Virus record (IMG/VR): IMGVR_UViG_3300030389_001158
Coordinates: 1-29,532 of that record
Strand: one strand, 5' to 3'
DNA length: 29,532 bases
Origin: a virus
Shown here: piece by piece, positions 8,428-15,515 of the stretch
How positions within the stretch are numbered: position 1 is the stretch's first letter
Layout of the letters: every line of letters starts with the position of its first letter
Notes under the pieces: model-generated
Told to the model about the DNA's origin: nothing
The model's input: the letters and a program-made list of their open reading frames with translations, nothing else
Databases searched by the model: none
Position numbers and translations under genes: made by a program

Positions 8428-9149
8428 TGAGATTAGCATTAACAAATAGTATTAATAGATATGCAGGAGGTGTATGGACTCCAGCTAGACTATCAGGATT
8501 AATAGGATGGTATAGAAATCAAAAACCTGACAATACTGATATATTTACAGCTAGCGATGCATTAGCAACTAACGGCGAGAATGTGCATAAATGGCTAGAC
8601 AGTAGCGGTAATAATAGTCATATTACAGCGTCTAGTAATTTTTATCAATACAATTTAGAGTCAGGAGGTGTAATTAGTGAAGAGGAATCTAATGATACAT
8701 TAAGTAGACCGCAAATTAATTTTAGTGGAGAGTTTGCTATGTATATTAGAGTAAGTTTTGACTCATTTAGTAGTGGCGCACATGATTTGTTTTTTTATGA
8801 CACAAATACATCATCAGAGGACTTTTTTAGAGTACAGTCAGCAACAGAGATAAGAGGTAAAATCAACAATAGTCAAAAAATTGGATTTACAACTAGCATA
8901 TCAGAAAATACTTTTGTAAATATTGGTATAGAGAGAGATGATACTAATAGAGTAGTAGCTTATCTTAATGGAAGCGCGCAAACACAAATAAGTACATCAG
9001 GATATGTAGCAGGAGCAGTCAGCGGCACATTAGATATAGACAGCATAGGAGGTAATACAGATGGTAAAATTAAAGAAATAGTAATTGTAAATACATCATT
9101 ATCTGCATCTGATAGAACTAAACTAAATAATTATTTAACAGCAATATAA
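8427..9149 (+). CDS. LamG/concanavalin A-like domain protein
   Basis: A 240-residue protein with the plan of a LamG-like jelly-roll: SGLIGWYRNQ near 24-33, VHKWLDSSGNNSHI (about 54-67), mid-domain strands with FAMYIRVSF, and the late signature VAYLNGSAQ...GTLDIDSIGG...GKIKEIVIVNTSLSASDRTKL. Such domains bind polysaccharide or decorate virions. It lies between head genes and overlaps the portal gene (TAATG), so a head-surface decoration that binds glycans or cell surfaces is likelier than a tail adhesin. It covers essentially one domain with a short N-terminal arm and has no hydrolase motif. Confidence 0.65.
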   Translation: MRLALTNSINRYAGGVWTPARLSGLIGWYRNQKPDNTDIFTASDALATNGENVHKWLDSSGNNSHITASSNFYQYNLESGGVISEEESNDTLSRPQINFSGEFAMYIRVSFDSFSSGAHDLFFYDTNTSSEDFFRVQSATEIRGKINNSQKIGFTTSISENTFVNIGIERDDTNRVVAYLNGSAQTQISTSGYVAGAVSGTLDIDSIGGNTDGKIKEIVIVNTSLSASDRTKLNNYLTAI

Positions 9150-11266
9150 TGGCAAAAAATAAAAAACAGATAATGTCTATTGAGTTAAAGAGTCAGACCG
9201 CGCCTACAATATCTGAGAAAATGGGTAGCGATTGGATTGAGTATAGCGGGGAGGACTGGCATAATGCCTATCCTAATTTTTTAGTAGATTTATACTACTC
9301 TAGTAGTACACATGCTGCAATTATAAATACTACTGCTGACATTATTGGGGGAGAGGACATAATAATAGAGGAGACAGACAATTTAGAGGCACAGGTTAAA
9401 TTATCTAAATTTTTTAAAAATGCTAATAGCGATGAGACACTACATGAGGTAGTAAAAAAATGTGCATTTGACTTTAAATTACAGGGAGGATATTTTCTTA
9501 ATATTATATGGAGTAAAGACAGACAGACTATATCAGAAATTAGACATGTAAGCGCTGAGAAAGTAAGGGTAGGAAAGCCTAATGCATTAGGTAAAACAGA
9601 TACATACTATGTGTCAGCAGATTGGACTAATACTAGAGACAATGAGCCTGTACCTGTACCAGCATTTAATATAAATGATAGGACTAATCCTAGTCAATTA
9701 TTATACGCAGGATCATACAGTCCAGGTATGGACGCATATTTTTTACCTGATTATATTGCCTCTAATAATTGGAGTCTTATAGACGCAGAAATTGCACAGT
9801 ATCATTTAGCAAATGTGCAAAATAATTTTAGTGGTACAATGGTAGTGTCTATGAATAATGGCATACCATCTGAGCGGGAGAGATTGGATATAGAGAAATC
9901 ATTAAATAACAAATTTTCTGGTAGCGCTAATGCAGGCAAAGTAATTTTGACATTCTCAGACGGAGCAGATAGAAGTCCTGAGATAACTCCAATACAATTA
10001 CCTAACAGCGATAAAACTTATTTAGCATTACAAGAGCTAATACAAAAAAACATACTTACAGGACATCGCTGTACCTCCCCATTATTAGTAGGTATTAGAG
10101 ACACAGGAGGTGGATTAGGTAATAATGCACAGGAGATGACAGAGGCATTTGATTTATACCTTAATAGCGTAGTAAAAGGGTATCAAAAAAACATACTAAA
10201 GACATTATCTAAAATATTTGCAGTAAATGATATGGATTTACCTATACAATTCGTACAGGCAAAGCCAGTATCTAATAAATTTACTATTGAGGATATGAGA
10301 GCGGTCATGACCAAAAATGAAATTAGAGAGGAACTTGGCTTACCAGAGTTAGATGAGTCAGATGATACAGCTAAAGAGGAGTTAAAAAAAGTAGGTAGCA
10401 TGATTACTGATGGTATAGAGCTACCATTATATGAAACTATAGAGGAGGCAGAGGCAGAGGCTAAGAGATTAGGCTGTAATGGCACACACCAGCATACTCA
10501 GGATGGTACTACTTATTTTATGCCATGTGAGGACCATGATACTATAAAGGATTTGAATTTAGAGGAGTGTAATTGTAAAGAGGAGTTAATTAGTCCTAAT
10601 CCATGTACTAAAGGATATGAGCCATACGGCCATAAGATTAAAGATGGTAAAAAAGTACCTAACTGTGTACCTATAAAAGCGTCTGCATTAGAGAAGTTTA
10701 TAGCGTTAGGAGATGATTTAGATGATGATGAGTGGGAGTTATACTCAGAGACAGACGCAGAGGATGAGGATAATAATTTTAATTTTGAGAGAGAGCTACA
10801 TGACCTAACTAGAATTGAGTTAGCTAGCACAGGTAGAGCTATACCTAATGCAAAATCAGGTCAGGATCAGACATCTAAACAGACAAATTATCAAGATGAT
10901 ATATACAGAGTTAGATATGTATATGATGGACCTGGAGGAGATAGAGCATTTTGTAAAGCTATGAAAAACGCAAATAAAGCGTACAGAAAAGAGGACATAA
11001 TTAGGATGGGTACGCAGGCTGTAAATCCAGGATTTGGACCAGAAGGCTCAGATACTTACTCTATATGGAAATATAAGGGAGGAGTTAATTGTTATCATAA
11101 ATGGTTTAGGAGGGTGTATATAACTAAAAAGGGAGAGCGTCCAAGTAATTTAGATGAGATAATTAGTAGTACAGAGGCAAGGAGTAGAGGAGTATCATTA
11201 CCTAGAAACGCACAGGAGGTGTCAGTAGCGCCTATTAACATGCCTAATAAAGGTAGAAAAAATTAA
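9149..11266 (+). CDS. Portal protein with extra C-terminal domains
   Basis: A 705-residue protein. Residues about 30-420 look like a phage portal: an early W..SY-type region (YYSSSTHAAIINTTADIIGG), a mid-part (SLIDAEIAQYHLANVQNNF) and the conserved helix segment GHRCTSPLLVGIRDTGGGLG with the following long helix. Residues about 445-465 carry GCNGTHQH and MPCEDH, a Cys/His motif seen in phage head proteins. Residues about 575-705 form a separate domain (VRYVYDGPGGDRAFCKAM, GGVNCYHKWFRRVY, VAPINMPNKG) that I recall as a free-standing or differently fused module in Bacteroidota phages. The protein is long for a portal because of these additions. It forms the DNA channel vertex and partners the terminase, which is encoded more than 13 kb upstream in the circular order. 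Confidence 0.8.
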   Translation: MAKNKKQIMSIELKSQTAPTISEKMGSDWIEYSGEDWHNAYPNFLVDLYYSSSTHAAIINTTADIIGGEDIIIEETDNLEAQVKLSKFFKNANSDETLHEVVKKCAFDFKLQGGYFLNIIWSKDRQTISEIRHVSAEKVRVGKPNALGKTDTYYVSADWTNTRDNEPVPVPAFNINDRTNPSQLLYAGSYSPGMDAYFLPDYIASNNWSLIDAEIAQYHLANVQNNFSGTMVVSMNNGIPSERERLDIEKSLNNKFSGSANAGKVILTFSDGADRSPEITPIQLPNSDKTYLALQELIQKNILTGHRCTSPLLVGIRDTGGGLGNNAQEMTEAFDLYLNSVVKGYQKNILKTLSKIFAVNDMDLPIQFVQAKPVSNKFTIEDMRAVMTKNEIREELGLPELDESDDTAKEELKKVGSMITDGIELPLYETIEEAEAEAKRLGCNGTHQHTQDGTTYFMPCEDHDTIKDLNLEECNCKEELISPNPCTKGYEPYGHKIKDGKKVPNCVPIKASALEKFIALGDDLDDDEWELYSETDAEDEDNNFNFERELHDLTRIELASTGRAIPNAKSGQDQTSKQTNYQDDIYRVRYVYDGPGGDRAFCKAMKNANKAYRKEDIIRMGTQAVNPGFGPEGSDTYSIWKYKGGVNCYHKWFRRVYITKKGERPSNLDEIISSTEARSRGVSLPRNAQEVSVAPINMPNKGRKN

Positions 11267-11271
11267 GAGAT

Positions 11272-11841
11272 ATGAGTTATGTATTATTTATAAGTGAGGA
11301 GAAAATAAAAAACTCTACAAGTCTATCAGGCTCAGTGGATATGGATTTCATATTGCCATATATTAAAACTAGTCAGCGTATGTATATAGAGCCTAAATTA
11401 GGTACAGACCTATTTGAGGCATTACAGTCAAAAATTACTGCAGGCACATTGTCAGGTACATATCAGACATTAGTAGATGATTATATTATGGAGGCGTTAG
11501 TACATTTTAGTTTTTACGCTGCATTACCATTTTTAAGAGTCAGAGTCTCAAATAATGGGGTAGGTATAAAAACATCAGAAAATATACAGGCATTGACTAA
11601 TGAGGAGTATAAAGACCTAAGACAAGAAATTATAAATACTGCTGAGTTTTTTTTAGAGAGGATGGTACGATTTATTAGACATAATACAGCTAGTCTACCA
11701 GAATACAGCACATCATCAGGGGCAGACCTCAGTCCTACAAAATCAGCGTATTACTCTGGTATAAATCTTGAGACACAAAAAGACAGAGTAAAAGGATTGA
11801 CATTAGATGATTTTTTAACTCCTGACCTCAAAAAATATTAA
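11272..11841 (+). CDS. DUF6712-like head-tail connector protein
   Basis: A 189-residue helical protein resembling the DUF6712 group of Bacteroidota phages: YIKTSQRMYIEPKLGTDLF near 28-46, LVDDYIMEALVHFSFYAALPFL (quoted in part; about 65-86), VGIKTSENI and a long helix with YKDLRQEI. Position directly after the portal fits a head-completion or connector protein that plugs the portal ring. The stop overlaps the start of the next small gene (TAATG). Confidence 0.7.
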   Translation: MSYVLFISEEKIKNSTSLSGSVDMDFILPYIKTSQRMYIEPKLGTDLFEALQSKITAGTLSGTYQTLVDDYIMEALVHFSFYAALPFLRVRVSNNGVGIKTSENIQALTNEEYKDLRQEIINTAEFFLERMVRFIRHNTASLPEYSTSSGADLSPTKSAYYSGINLETQKDRVKGLTLDDFLTPDLKKY

Positions 11842-11960
11842 TGAGTAGACAAAAGACATACAAACCAAAGGCTAAAAATGAAATAGCCTTAAAAAAATAT
11901 ATTAAAAATGCCACTACAAAAGGTAAAGCAGGATTTAGGAGAGATATTAGTAGTAAATAG
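11841..11960 (+). CDS. Very small basic protein
   Basis: A 39-residue, strongly basic protein (MSRQKTYKPKAKNEIALKK at the start, ending RRDISSK). Its start overlaps the stop of the connector gene in the TAATG arrangement used throughout the genome, and codon use matches its neighbours. No family recognised. It overlaps the next gene by 53 bases in another frame, which is unusually large here, so one of the two may be a weaker product. Confidence 0.5.
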   Translation: MSRQKTYKPKAKNEIALKKYIKNATTKGKAGFRRDISSK

Positions 11961-12081
11961 TAGCGTATTAGGATTTACTACATTAGCTGATATAGAGATG
12001 ATATTAAAAATAATACTACTAGTAGCTACAATAGGATATACATTTAGTAGATGGTACTCACACTATAAAAAAAATAAATAA
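11908..12081 (+). CDS. Small single-span membrane protein
   Basis: A 57-residue protein with one membrane segment (about 31-47, MILKIILLVATIGYTF) followed by a basic tail (RWYSHYKKNK), so the C-terminus is likely cytoplasmic. Two small genes downstream lies the M15 endolysin, so a lysis role (holin-like or spanin-like) is possible. It starts inside the preceding basic small gene and ends two bases before the next small ORF. Function is inferred from topology and position only. Confidence 0.55.
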   Translation: MPLQKVKQDLGEILVVNSSVLGFTTLADIEMILKIILLVATIGYTFSRWYSHYKKNK

Positions 12082-12082
12082 A

Positions 12083-12172
12083 ATGATAAAATTTATATGT
12101 AATTTATTATACTACATTACAGGTAATAAAATCTGTTTAGGATATTGTAGTAAAGATTGTAAAAAAAAATGA
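12083..12172 (+). CDS. Tiny Cys-containing protein upstream of endolysin
   Basis: A 29-residue peptide with four cysteines (IC, IC, YC, DC) and a hydrophobic first half, ending CKKK. It overlaps the endolysin start in the ATGA arrangement, which supports translation. I recall similar tiny peptides before lysis genes in flavobacterial phages but cannot name a family. Residues LLYYI are encoded by a sequence resembling the late-gene motif (12105-12117, 12 of 13 core bases). Confidence 0.45.
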   Translation: MIKFICNLLYYITGNKICLGYCSKDCKKK

Positions 12173-12558
12173 GTAAATTTAAGTATTTTACTTATGAAGA
12201 ATTTAATCAGCCTGGACTAGTAGGATCAGGAGAGGAGTTTATGTCTGATAAATTTATATACATGCTTGATGAGGCTAGAGGTTTATATGGTAAAGGCATA
12301 AAAATTAACTCTGGATATAGGAGTGAGGCATACCAGCAGGAATTAGCAAAAAAATATAAAACAGGGGTAGCTAAAAATAGCCCTCATACAGAGGGTATAG
12401 CCGCTGATATACATGTAGGTAATAGTAGAGATAGATGGAAACTAGTAAACAGCTTATTACTAGCAGGATTTACTAGGATTGGTATAGCGTCTACATTTGT
12501 GCATGCTGACATATCAGAGACTAGACAGCAAAATGTCATCTGGCATTATAAGAGATAA
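12169..12558 (+). CDS. Endolysin, peptidase M15 family
   Basis: A 129-residue zinc peptidase. The M15 motifs are complete: SGYRSEAYQ (about 48-56), SPHTEGIAADIH with H73 and D80 as zinc ligands, and VHADIS with H112 as the third ligand, followed by the terminal WHYKR. It would cleave peptide cross-links of peptidoglycan at lysis. It is a bare catalytic domain with no signal peptide or cell-wall binding domain, so export needs a holin. Tiny membrane proteins lie on both sides. ATGA overlap with the preceding peptide gene. Confidence 0.9.
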   Translation: MSKFKYFTYEEFNQPGLVGSGEEFMSDKFIYMLDEARGLYGKGIKINSGYRSEAYQQELAKKYKTGVAKNSPHTEGIAADIHVGNSRDRWKLVNSLLLAGFTRIGIASTFVHADISETRQQNVIWHYKR

Positions 12559-12590
12559 TTAACTAAATATTAATCAAAAATTAAATAATC

Positions 12591-12755
12591 ATGGATGGAA
12601 TTACATGGCAAGAGATTGCACTAGCATTAGTAGCTGTATTTGAGATTGTAGTAAGATTGACTCCTACAGACAAAGACAATACTATATTAGCTAAAATTAT
12701 TTGGGTATTAAATAAAGTAATACCTAATAATAAAAGTAAAGGCGGTACTCATTAA
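12591..12755 (+). CDS. Holin candidate / small membrane protein
   Basis: A 54-residue protein: a hydrophobic helix (about 7-22, EIALALVAVFEIVVRL), a polar turn TPTDKDN, a second amphipathic or hydrophobic helix (TILAKIIWVLNKVI, about 31-44) and a short basic tail. Location directly after the endolysin and the hairpin-like two-helix design fit a small holin. The conserved-looking RLTPTDKDNTIL stretch is one I associate with flavobacterial phages. The stop overlaps the next gene (TAATG). No experimental family call is possible from sequence alone. Confidence 0.6.
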   Translation: MDGITWQEIALALVAVFEIVVRLTPTDKDNTILAKIIWVLNKVIPNNKSKGGTH

Positions 12756-13480
12756 TGAGAGATAACAGGTATAGGTTAAATAATAAGGAAATAGAAATGC
12801 TCATGCAGATGCGTAAGGATAATACTAGAAATGTATTAATTATAGGCGATTTGCATGAGCCTTTTTGTTTAGATAGATATTTAGACTTTTGTATAGAGCA
12901 GTATAATAAATACAACTGTAATCAAGTCATATTCATTGGAGACATCATAGATAATCATTACTCATCATATCATGAGACTAATCCTGATGGTATGTCAGGA
13001 GGAGATGAGCTAGACTTAGCAATAAAAAGAATAGCTAGATGGTACAAAGCATTTGGAGATGTAGGTACAAAAGTTATAATCGGTAATCATGACCGCATGG
13101 TATTTAGGAAAGGACAGACATCTAATATACCTAAAAAATGGATAAAATCATACAAAGAAGTATTAGAGGTGCCTAATTGGGATTTTGTAGAGAGATATGT
13201 GCAGGATAATGTGCAGTATATACATGGAGAGGGAGGTACAGCTAGGACTAAATGCAGAGCAGACATGCAAAACACAATACAGGGGCATCTACATACACAA
13301 TGTTATACAGAGCATTATGTAGGTCAAAATTATAGAGTATTTGGATTACAGACAGGATGCGGTATAGACCATGAGAGTTATGCAATGGCATACGCAAAAT
13401 ACGGCAAAAAACCAGCTATAGGGGTAGGACTATGTCTAGAAAATGGTAGTATAGCATTTAATGTATTAATGCCACTATAA
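12755..13480 (+). CDS. Calcineurin-like metallophosphoesterase
   Basis: A 241-residue protein with all main metallophosphoesterase motifs: GDLH (D32, H34), GDIID (D63), GNHD (N111, H112), H157 in IHGEGG and GHLHT (H178, H180). The two-metal site looks intact, so it should hydrolyse phosphomono- or diesters; the substrate is unknown. Phage members of this family have been linked to nucleotide or end-group processing. It ends the late unit, after the lysis genes and just before the early control region. No terminator hairpin is seen after it. Confidence 0.85.
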   Translation: MRDNRYRLNNKEIEMLMQMRKDNTRNVLIIGDLHEPFCLDRYLDFCIEQYNKYNCNQVIFIGDIIDNHYSSYHETNPDGMSGGDELDLAIKRIARWYKAFGDVGTKVIIGNHDRMVFRKGQTSNIPKKWIKSYKEVLEVPNWDFVERYVQDNVQYIHGEGGTARTKCRADMQNTIQGHLHTQCYTEHYVGQNYRVFGLQTGCGIDHESYAMAYAKYGKKPAIGVGLCLENGSIAFNVLMPL

Positions 13481-13583
13481 ATACCACTATTACCTCATAT
13501 AAACACATTTAAAGGACTTTTATAACAAATCTATATAACTAGTCTATATAATCAAAAAACATCTTAAAACTAATATATTACTA

Positions 13584-13643
13584 TTGTTAATAACTTTTGT
13601 TAATAACTATGGTAATAATTATGTTAATATTTGTGTTAATTAA
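13584..13643 (+). repeat. Array of five degenerate 12-13 bp repeats
   Basis: Units begin at 13586 and 13599 (both GTTAATAAC), 13611 (GGTAATAAT), 13623 (GTTAATATT) and 13635 (GTTAATTAA). The first unit is a near-palindrome. The last two overlap or flank the -33 element of the early promoter, as expected of operator sites; replication iterons are the alternative. Confidence 0.7.
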
Positions 13644-13661
13644 AAATTTATTGTAGTTTTG
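13630..13661 (+). promoter_or_regulatory. Bacteroidota-type early promoter
   Basis: TTTG at 13630-13633 and TAGTTTTG at 13654-13661 match the -33 TTTG and -7 TAnnTTTG elements of the Bacteroidota primary sigma factor, 20 bases apart. Transcription would begin near 13668, giving a leader of about 20 bases before the ATG at 13689. This is the only exact match I found in a gap. Confidence 0.75.
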
Positions 13662-13688
13662 TGTCAATATTAATCAATAAATAAAATT

Positions 13689-14114
13689 ATGAAAAACAAT
13701 AGTACATCATTAGGTATGTCAGATGATAGATTTAATGAATTAATGAAAGAGATTGCAATTACAGAGCGTATAGACAATAGTAATACAGATATGATAGACG
13801 CTATAGAAACTAAAAAAGAAATACAAAAAGCTATAGGCAAATTTGATGTAGACATTGTATATGATAGATTAAATATGACAGCTACTATATTTGAGAATAC
13901 TGCTAATGCTATGCGTAAATATGAGATAGAGGAGCGTAATAATTATAATGGTACTGAGGGAGATAGTAGAAACCTATACAAATCATCAGAGCGATATTAT
14001 GCAGGAGTAGCTGAGGGGTACGAAAAAGCAGCAAAAGACCTTAGAGAGGCTATGACATTTATTATAAGAAGTCAAAAGCAGGTAAATAGAATAGTTAAAA
14101 ATTTTGAGATATGA
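13689..14114 (+). CDS. Hypothetical early protein, helical
   Basis: The first gene behind the early promoter encodes 141 residues that I do not recognise. The sequence is mostly helical and charged (FNELMKEIAITER, EGYEKAAKDLREAMTFI), with no membrane segment, signal or metal site. First-position early genes in phages often act against host functions, but nothing in the sequence shows that here. ATGA overlap with the next gene, which continues the operon. Confidence 0.7.
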   Translation: MKNNSTSLGMSDDRFNELMKEIAITERIDNSNTDMIDAIETKKEIQKAIGKFDVDIVYDRLNMTATIFENTANAMRKYEIEERNNYNGTEGDSRNLYKSSERYYAGVAEGYEKAAKDLREAMTFIIRSQKQVNRIVKNFEI

Positions 14115-14449
14115 ATTGGATAGATGCTACACATAAAAGTTATGGAGATGATCCTACTGATTACAATGGACCTGAGTCTGATAATTGTGCATTTTGCGAC
14201 ATGGAGCCTAAATATGATGATTTAGCGGTATGTGAGGGATGCTATGATTATTTAGTAGAGGGAGAGGAGTACAGTTATTGCTGTACGGCTATTATAACTA
14301 ATGAGGGCCTATGTATATCATGTCTAGAGCATGCAGAGAGCTGTACTGAGGATGAGCTAGAGGGTACTAATATAGACATAAACACATACAAACTATACAC
14401 AAATAAAACTACTCAAAAACCTATAGAGGATATGAGTATGCTAGACTAG
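14111..14449 (+). CDS. Zinc-binding-like hypothetical protein
   Basis: A 112-residue acidic protein with paired cysteines: CAFC (about 27-30), CEGC (about 43-46), then CC, CISC (about 73-76) and a later single Cys. The spacing suggests one or two zinc ribbons or knuckles within a Glu/Asp/Tyr-rich frame. No known family recognised. It overlaps the previous gene (ATGA) and is followed by a hairpin before the SSB-like gene. It could be a protein-interaction or nucleic-acid-binding adaptor. Confidence 0.65.
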   Translation: MNWIDATHKSYGDDPTDYNGPESDNCAFCDMEPKYDDLAVCEGCYDYLVEGEEYSYCCTAIITNEGLCISCLEHAESCTEDELEGTNIDINTYKLYTNKTTQKPIEDMSMLD

Positions 14450-14454
14450 GTAAA

Positions 14455-14476
14455 AGATACAGCCTAAAATGTATCT
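14455..14476. other. Inverted repeat before the SSB-like gene
   Basis: AGATACA (14455-14461) and TGTATCT (14470-14476) form perfect 7-base arms around an 8-base loop. It fills the gap between two early genes and is not followed by a T-run, so it may be an operator or an mRNA hairpin that separates expression of the SSB-like gene from those upstream. Confidence 0.45.
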
Positions 14477-14496
14477 ATAATATTAAATATAATAAA

Positions 14497-14958
14497 ATGA
14501 TAAAAACAGCAAAAATTAGTAAAGTAAACAACAAAAAAGAGTGGCAAGGACCTAAGGGTACAATTATCTATCATGACCTAATTATGGATAATGGAGATAA
14601 AATCAATATAGGTAAGAAAAAAGACCAGCTAGAGGGATGGGATATTACTTATGAAATAACAGGAGATATAGGACAGCAGGAATATGTAAAAGCTAAAGCA
14701 GCACAGCCTGAGGGTGGATTTACTAAATCATTTGCAGCGCCTAAAAACAATAAACAGATTACAGAGTTAGCATGTCTAAAGGTAGCAGCAACTATATCAG
14801 CAGCTTATATAAATCAGGGGCATAAAGTAAATACAGATGATGTAATTAGATTAAAAAATGAGTTAGTAAATGACATTTTAAGATCTGAGAAACCTGTAGA
14901 AAGTCTAAAAAATGTATTAGACAATGGAGAGGTAGTAATAGATGACATGCCATTTTAA
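14497..14958 (+). CDS. SSB-like single-stranded DNA-binding protein
   Basis: A 153-residue protein whose C-terminal tip is VVIDDMPF, almost the DDDIPF tail by which bacterial SSB recruits replication and repair enzymes. The first 65 residues are beta-rich with WQGPKGTIIYHDLIMDNGDKINIGKK, plausible for an OB-fold. A helical stretch follows (about 85-135). It would coat single-stranded DNA and, through the tail, dock host replication proteins. Neighbours are the replication-initiation-like genes. The fold is inferred; the tail is seen directly. Confidence 0.7.
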   Translation: MIKTAKISKVNNKKEWQGPKGTIIYHDLIMDNGDKINIGKKKDQLEGWDITYEITGDIGQQEYVKAKAAQPEGGFTKSFAAPKNNKQITELACLKVAATISAAYINQGHKVNTDDVIRLKNELVNDILRSEKPVESLKNVLDNGEVVIDDMPF

Positions 14959-14960
14959 TT

Positions 14961-15515
14961 ATGAGAAAAACTAGACATGATAAAAATATAATTACTGATG
15001 TAGATGAGGTAGAAAAAATGGTAATAATTGCAGAGAAACTATGCAACCTACCCCCTCAGTCATTATGCCGTAGAGTGAGAACGCATGACATTTTAATGCC
15101 TAGGATGGTAGTTAGTAATATTGCTAGATATGAGAGAGAGATACATTATAGTACTATAGCAGAGGTATTAAATCATGACAGATGTAGTATATATCATTAT
15201 GAGAAAACACATGAGCAAAACTATAAGTATTGGACTGATTATAGAAATCTATTTAATGACATAGTAATATCTATATCTGACTATAAAAAATCAAATACAA
15301 TAAACAGTACTATAAAAGAAAATACAGACCTTAAAAATTATATTTTAGATAATACAACTATTAAAGAAAACAAAGCAGGCAAAGTATTTATATCTGTAAA
15401 ATTAGATGATTTACATACTGACATACAAACTAATTATAGAGATTTTAGTAGTACATTAAAAAAAATACAATACTGTATGAGCGATTATAATGCTAAAATT
15501 GATGTATCATTATGA
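14961..15515 (+). CDS. Protein with DnaA domain IV-like DNA-binding motif
   Basis: A 184-residue protein. Residues about 36-84 (RRVRTHDILMPRMVVSNIAR..., then STIAEVLNHDRCSIYHYEKTH) match the pattern of the C-terminal DnaA helix-turn-helix, including the HDR-S-I-H signature that reads DnaA boxes. No AAA+ ATPase domain is present: there are no Walker motifs, and the remaining about 100 residues are helical and unfamiliar. It probably marks the phage origin or competes at DnaA boxes, recruiting the host replisome. It lies between the SSB-like gene and a winged-helix replication protein, with an ATGA overlap downstream. Confidence 0.7.
   Translation: MRKTRHDKNIITDVDEVEKMVIIAEKLCNLPPQSLCRRVRTHDILMPRMVVSNIARYEREIHYSTIAEVLNHDRCSIYHYEKTHEQNYKYWTDYRNLFNDIVISISDYKKSNTINSTIKENTDLKNYILDNTTIKENKAGKVFISVKLDDLHTDIQTNYRDFSSTLKKIQYCMSDYNAKIDVSL

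Larger units (their letters stand above)
13481..13688 (+). promoter_or_regulatory. Intergenic control region before the early genes
   Basis: This 208-base gap is the longest in the genome. It has TCTATATAA twice (13530-13538 and 13543-13551, 13 bases apart), a run of five GTTAATAAC-like units at 12-13 base spacing, and a Bacteroidota-type promoter reading into the gene at 13689. It is a candidate early control region and also the best replication-origin candidate, being AT-rich with iteron-like repeats next to replication genes. No tRNA or strong hairpin is seen. Confidence 0.65.

Noticed and set aside
13501-13520. Possible hairpin AAAGGACTTT after the metallophosphoesterase
   Set aside because: The loop would be only two bases, so a stable stem is unlikely; not a credible terminator.
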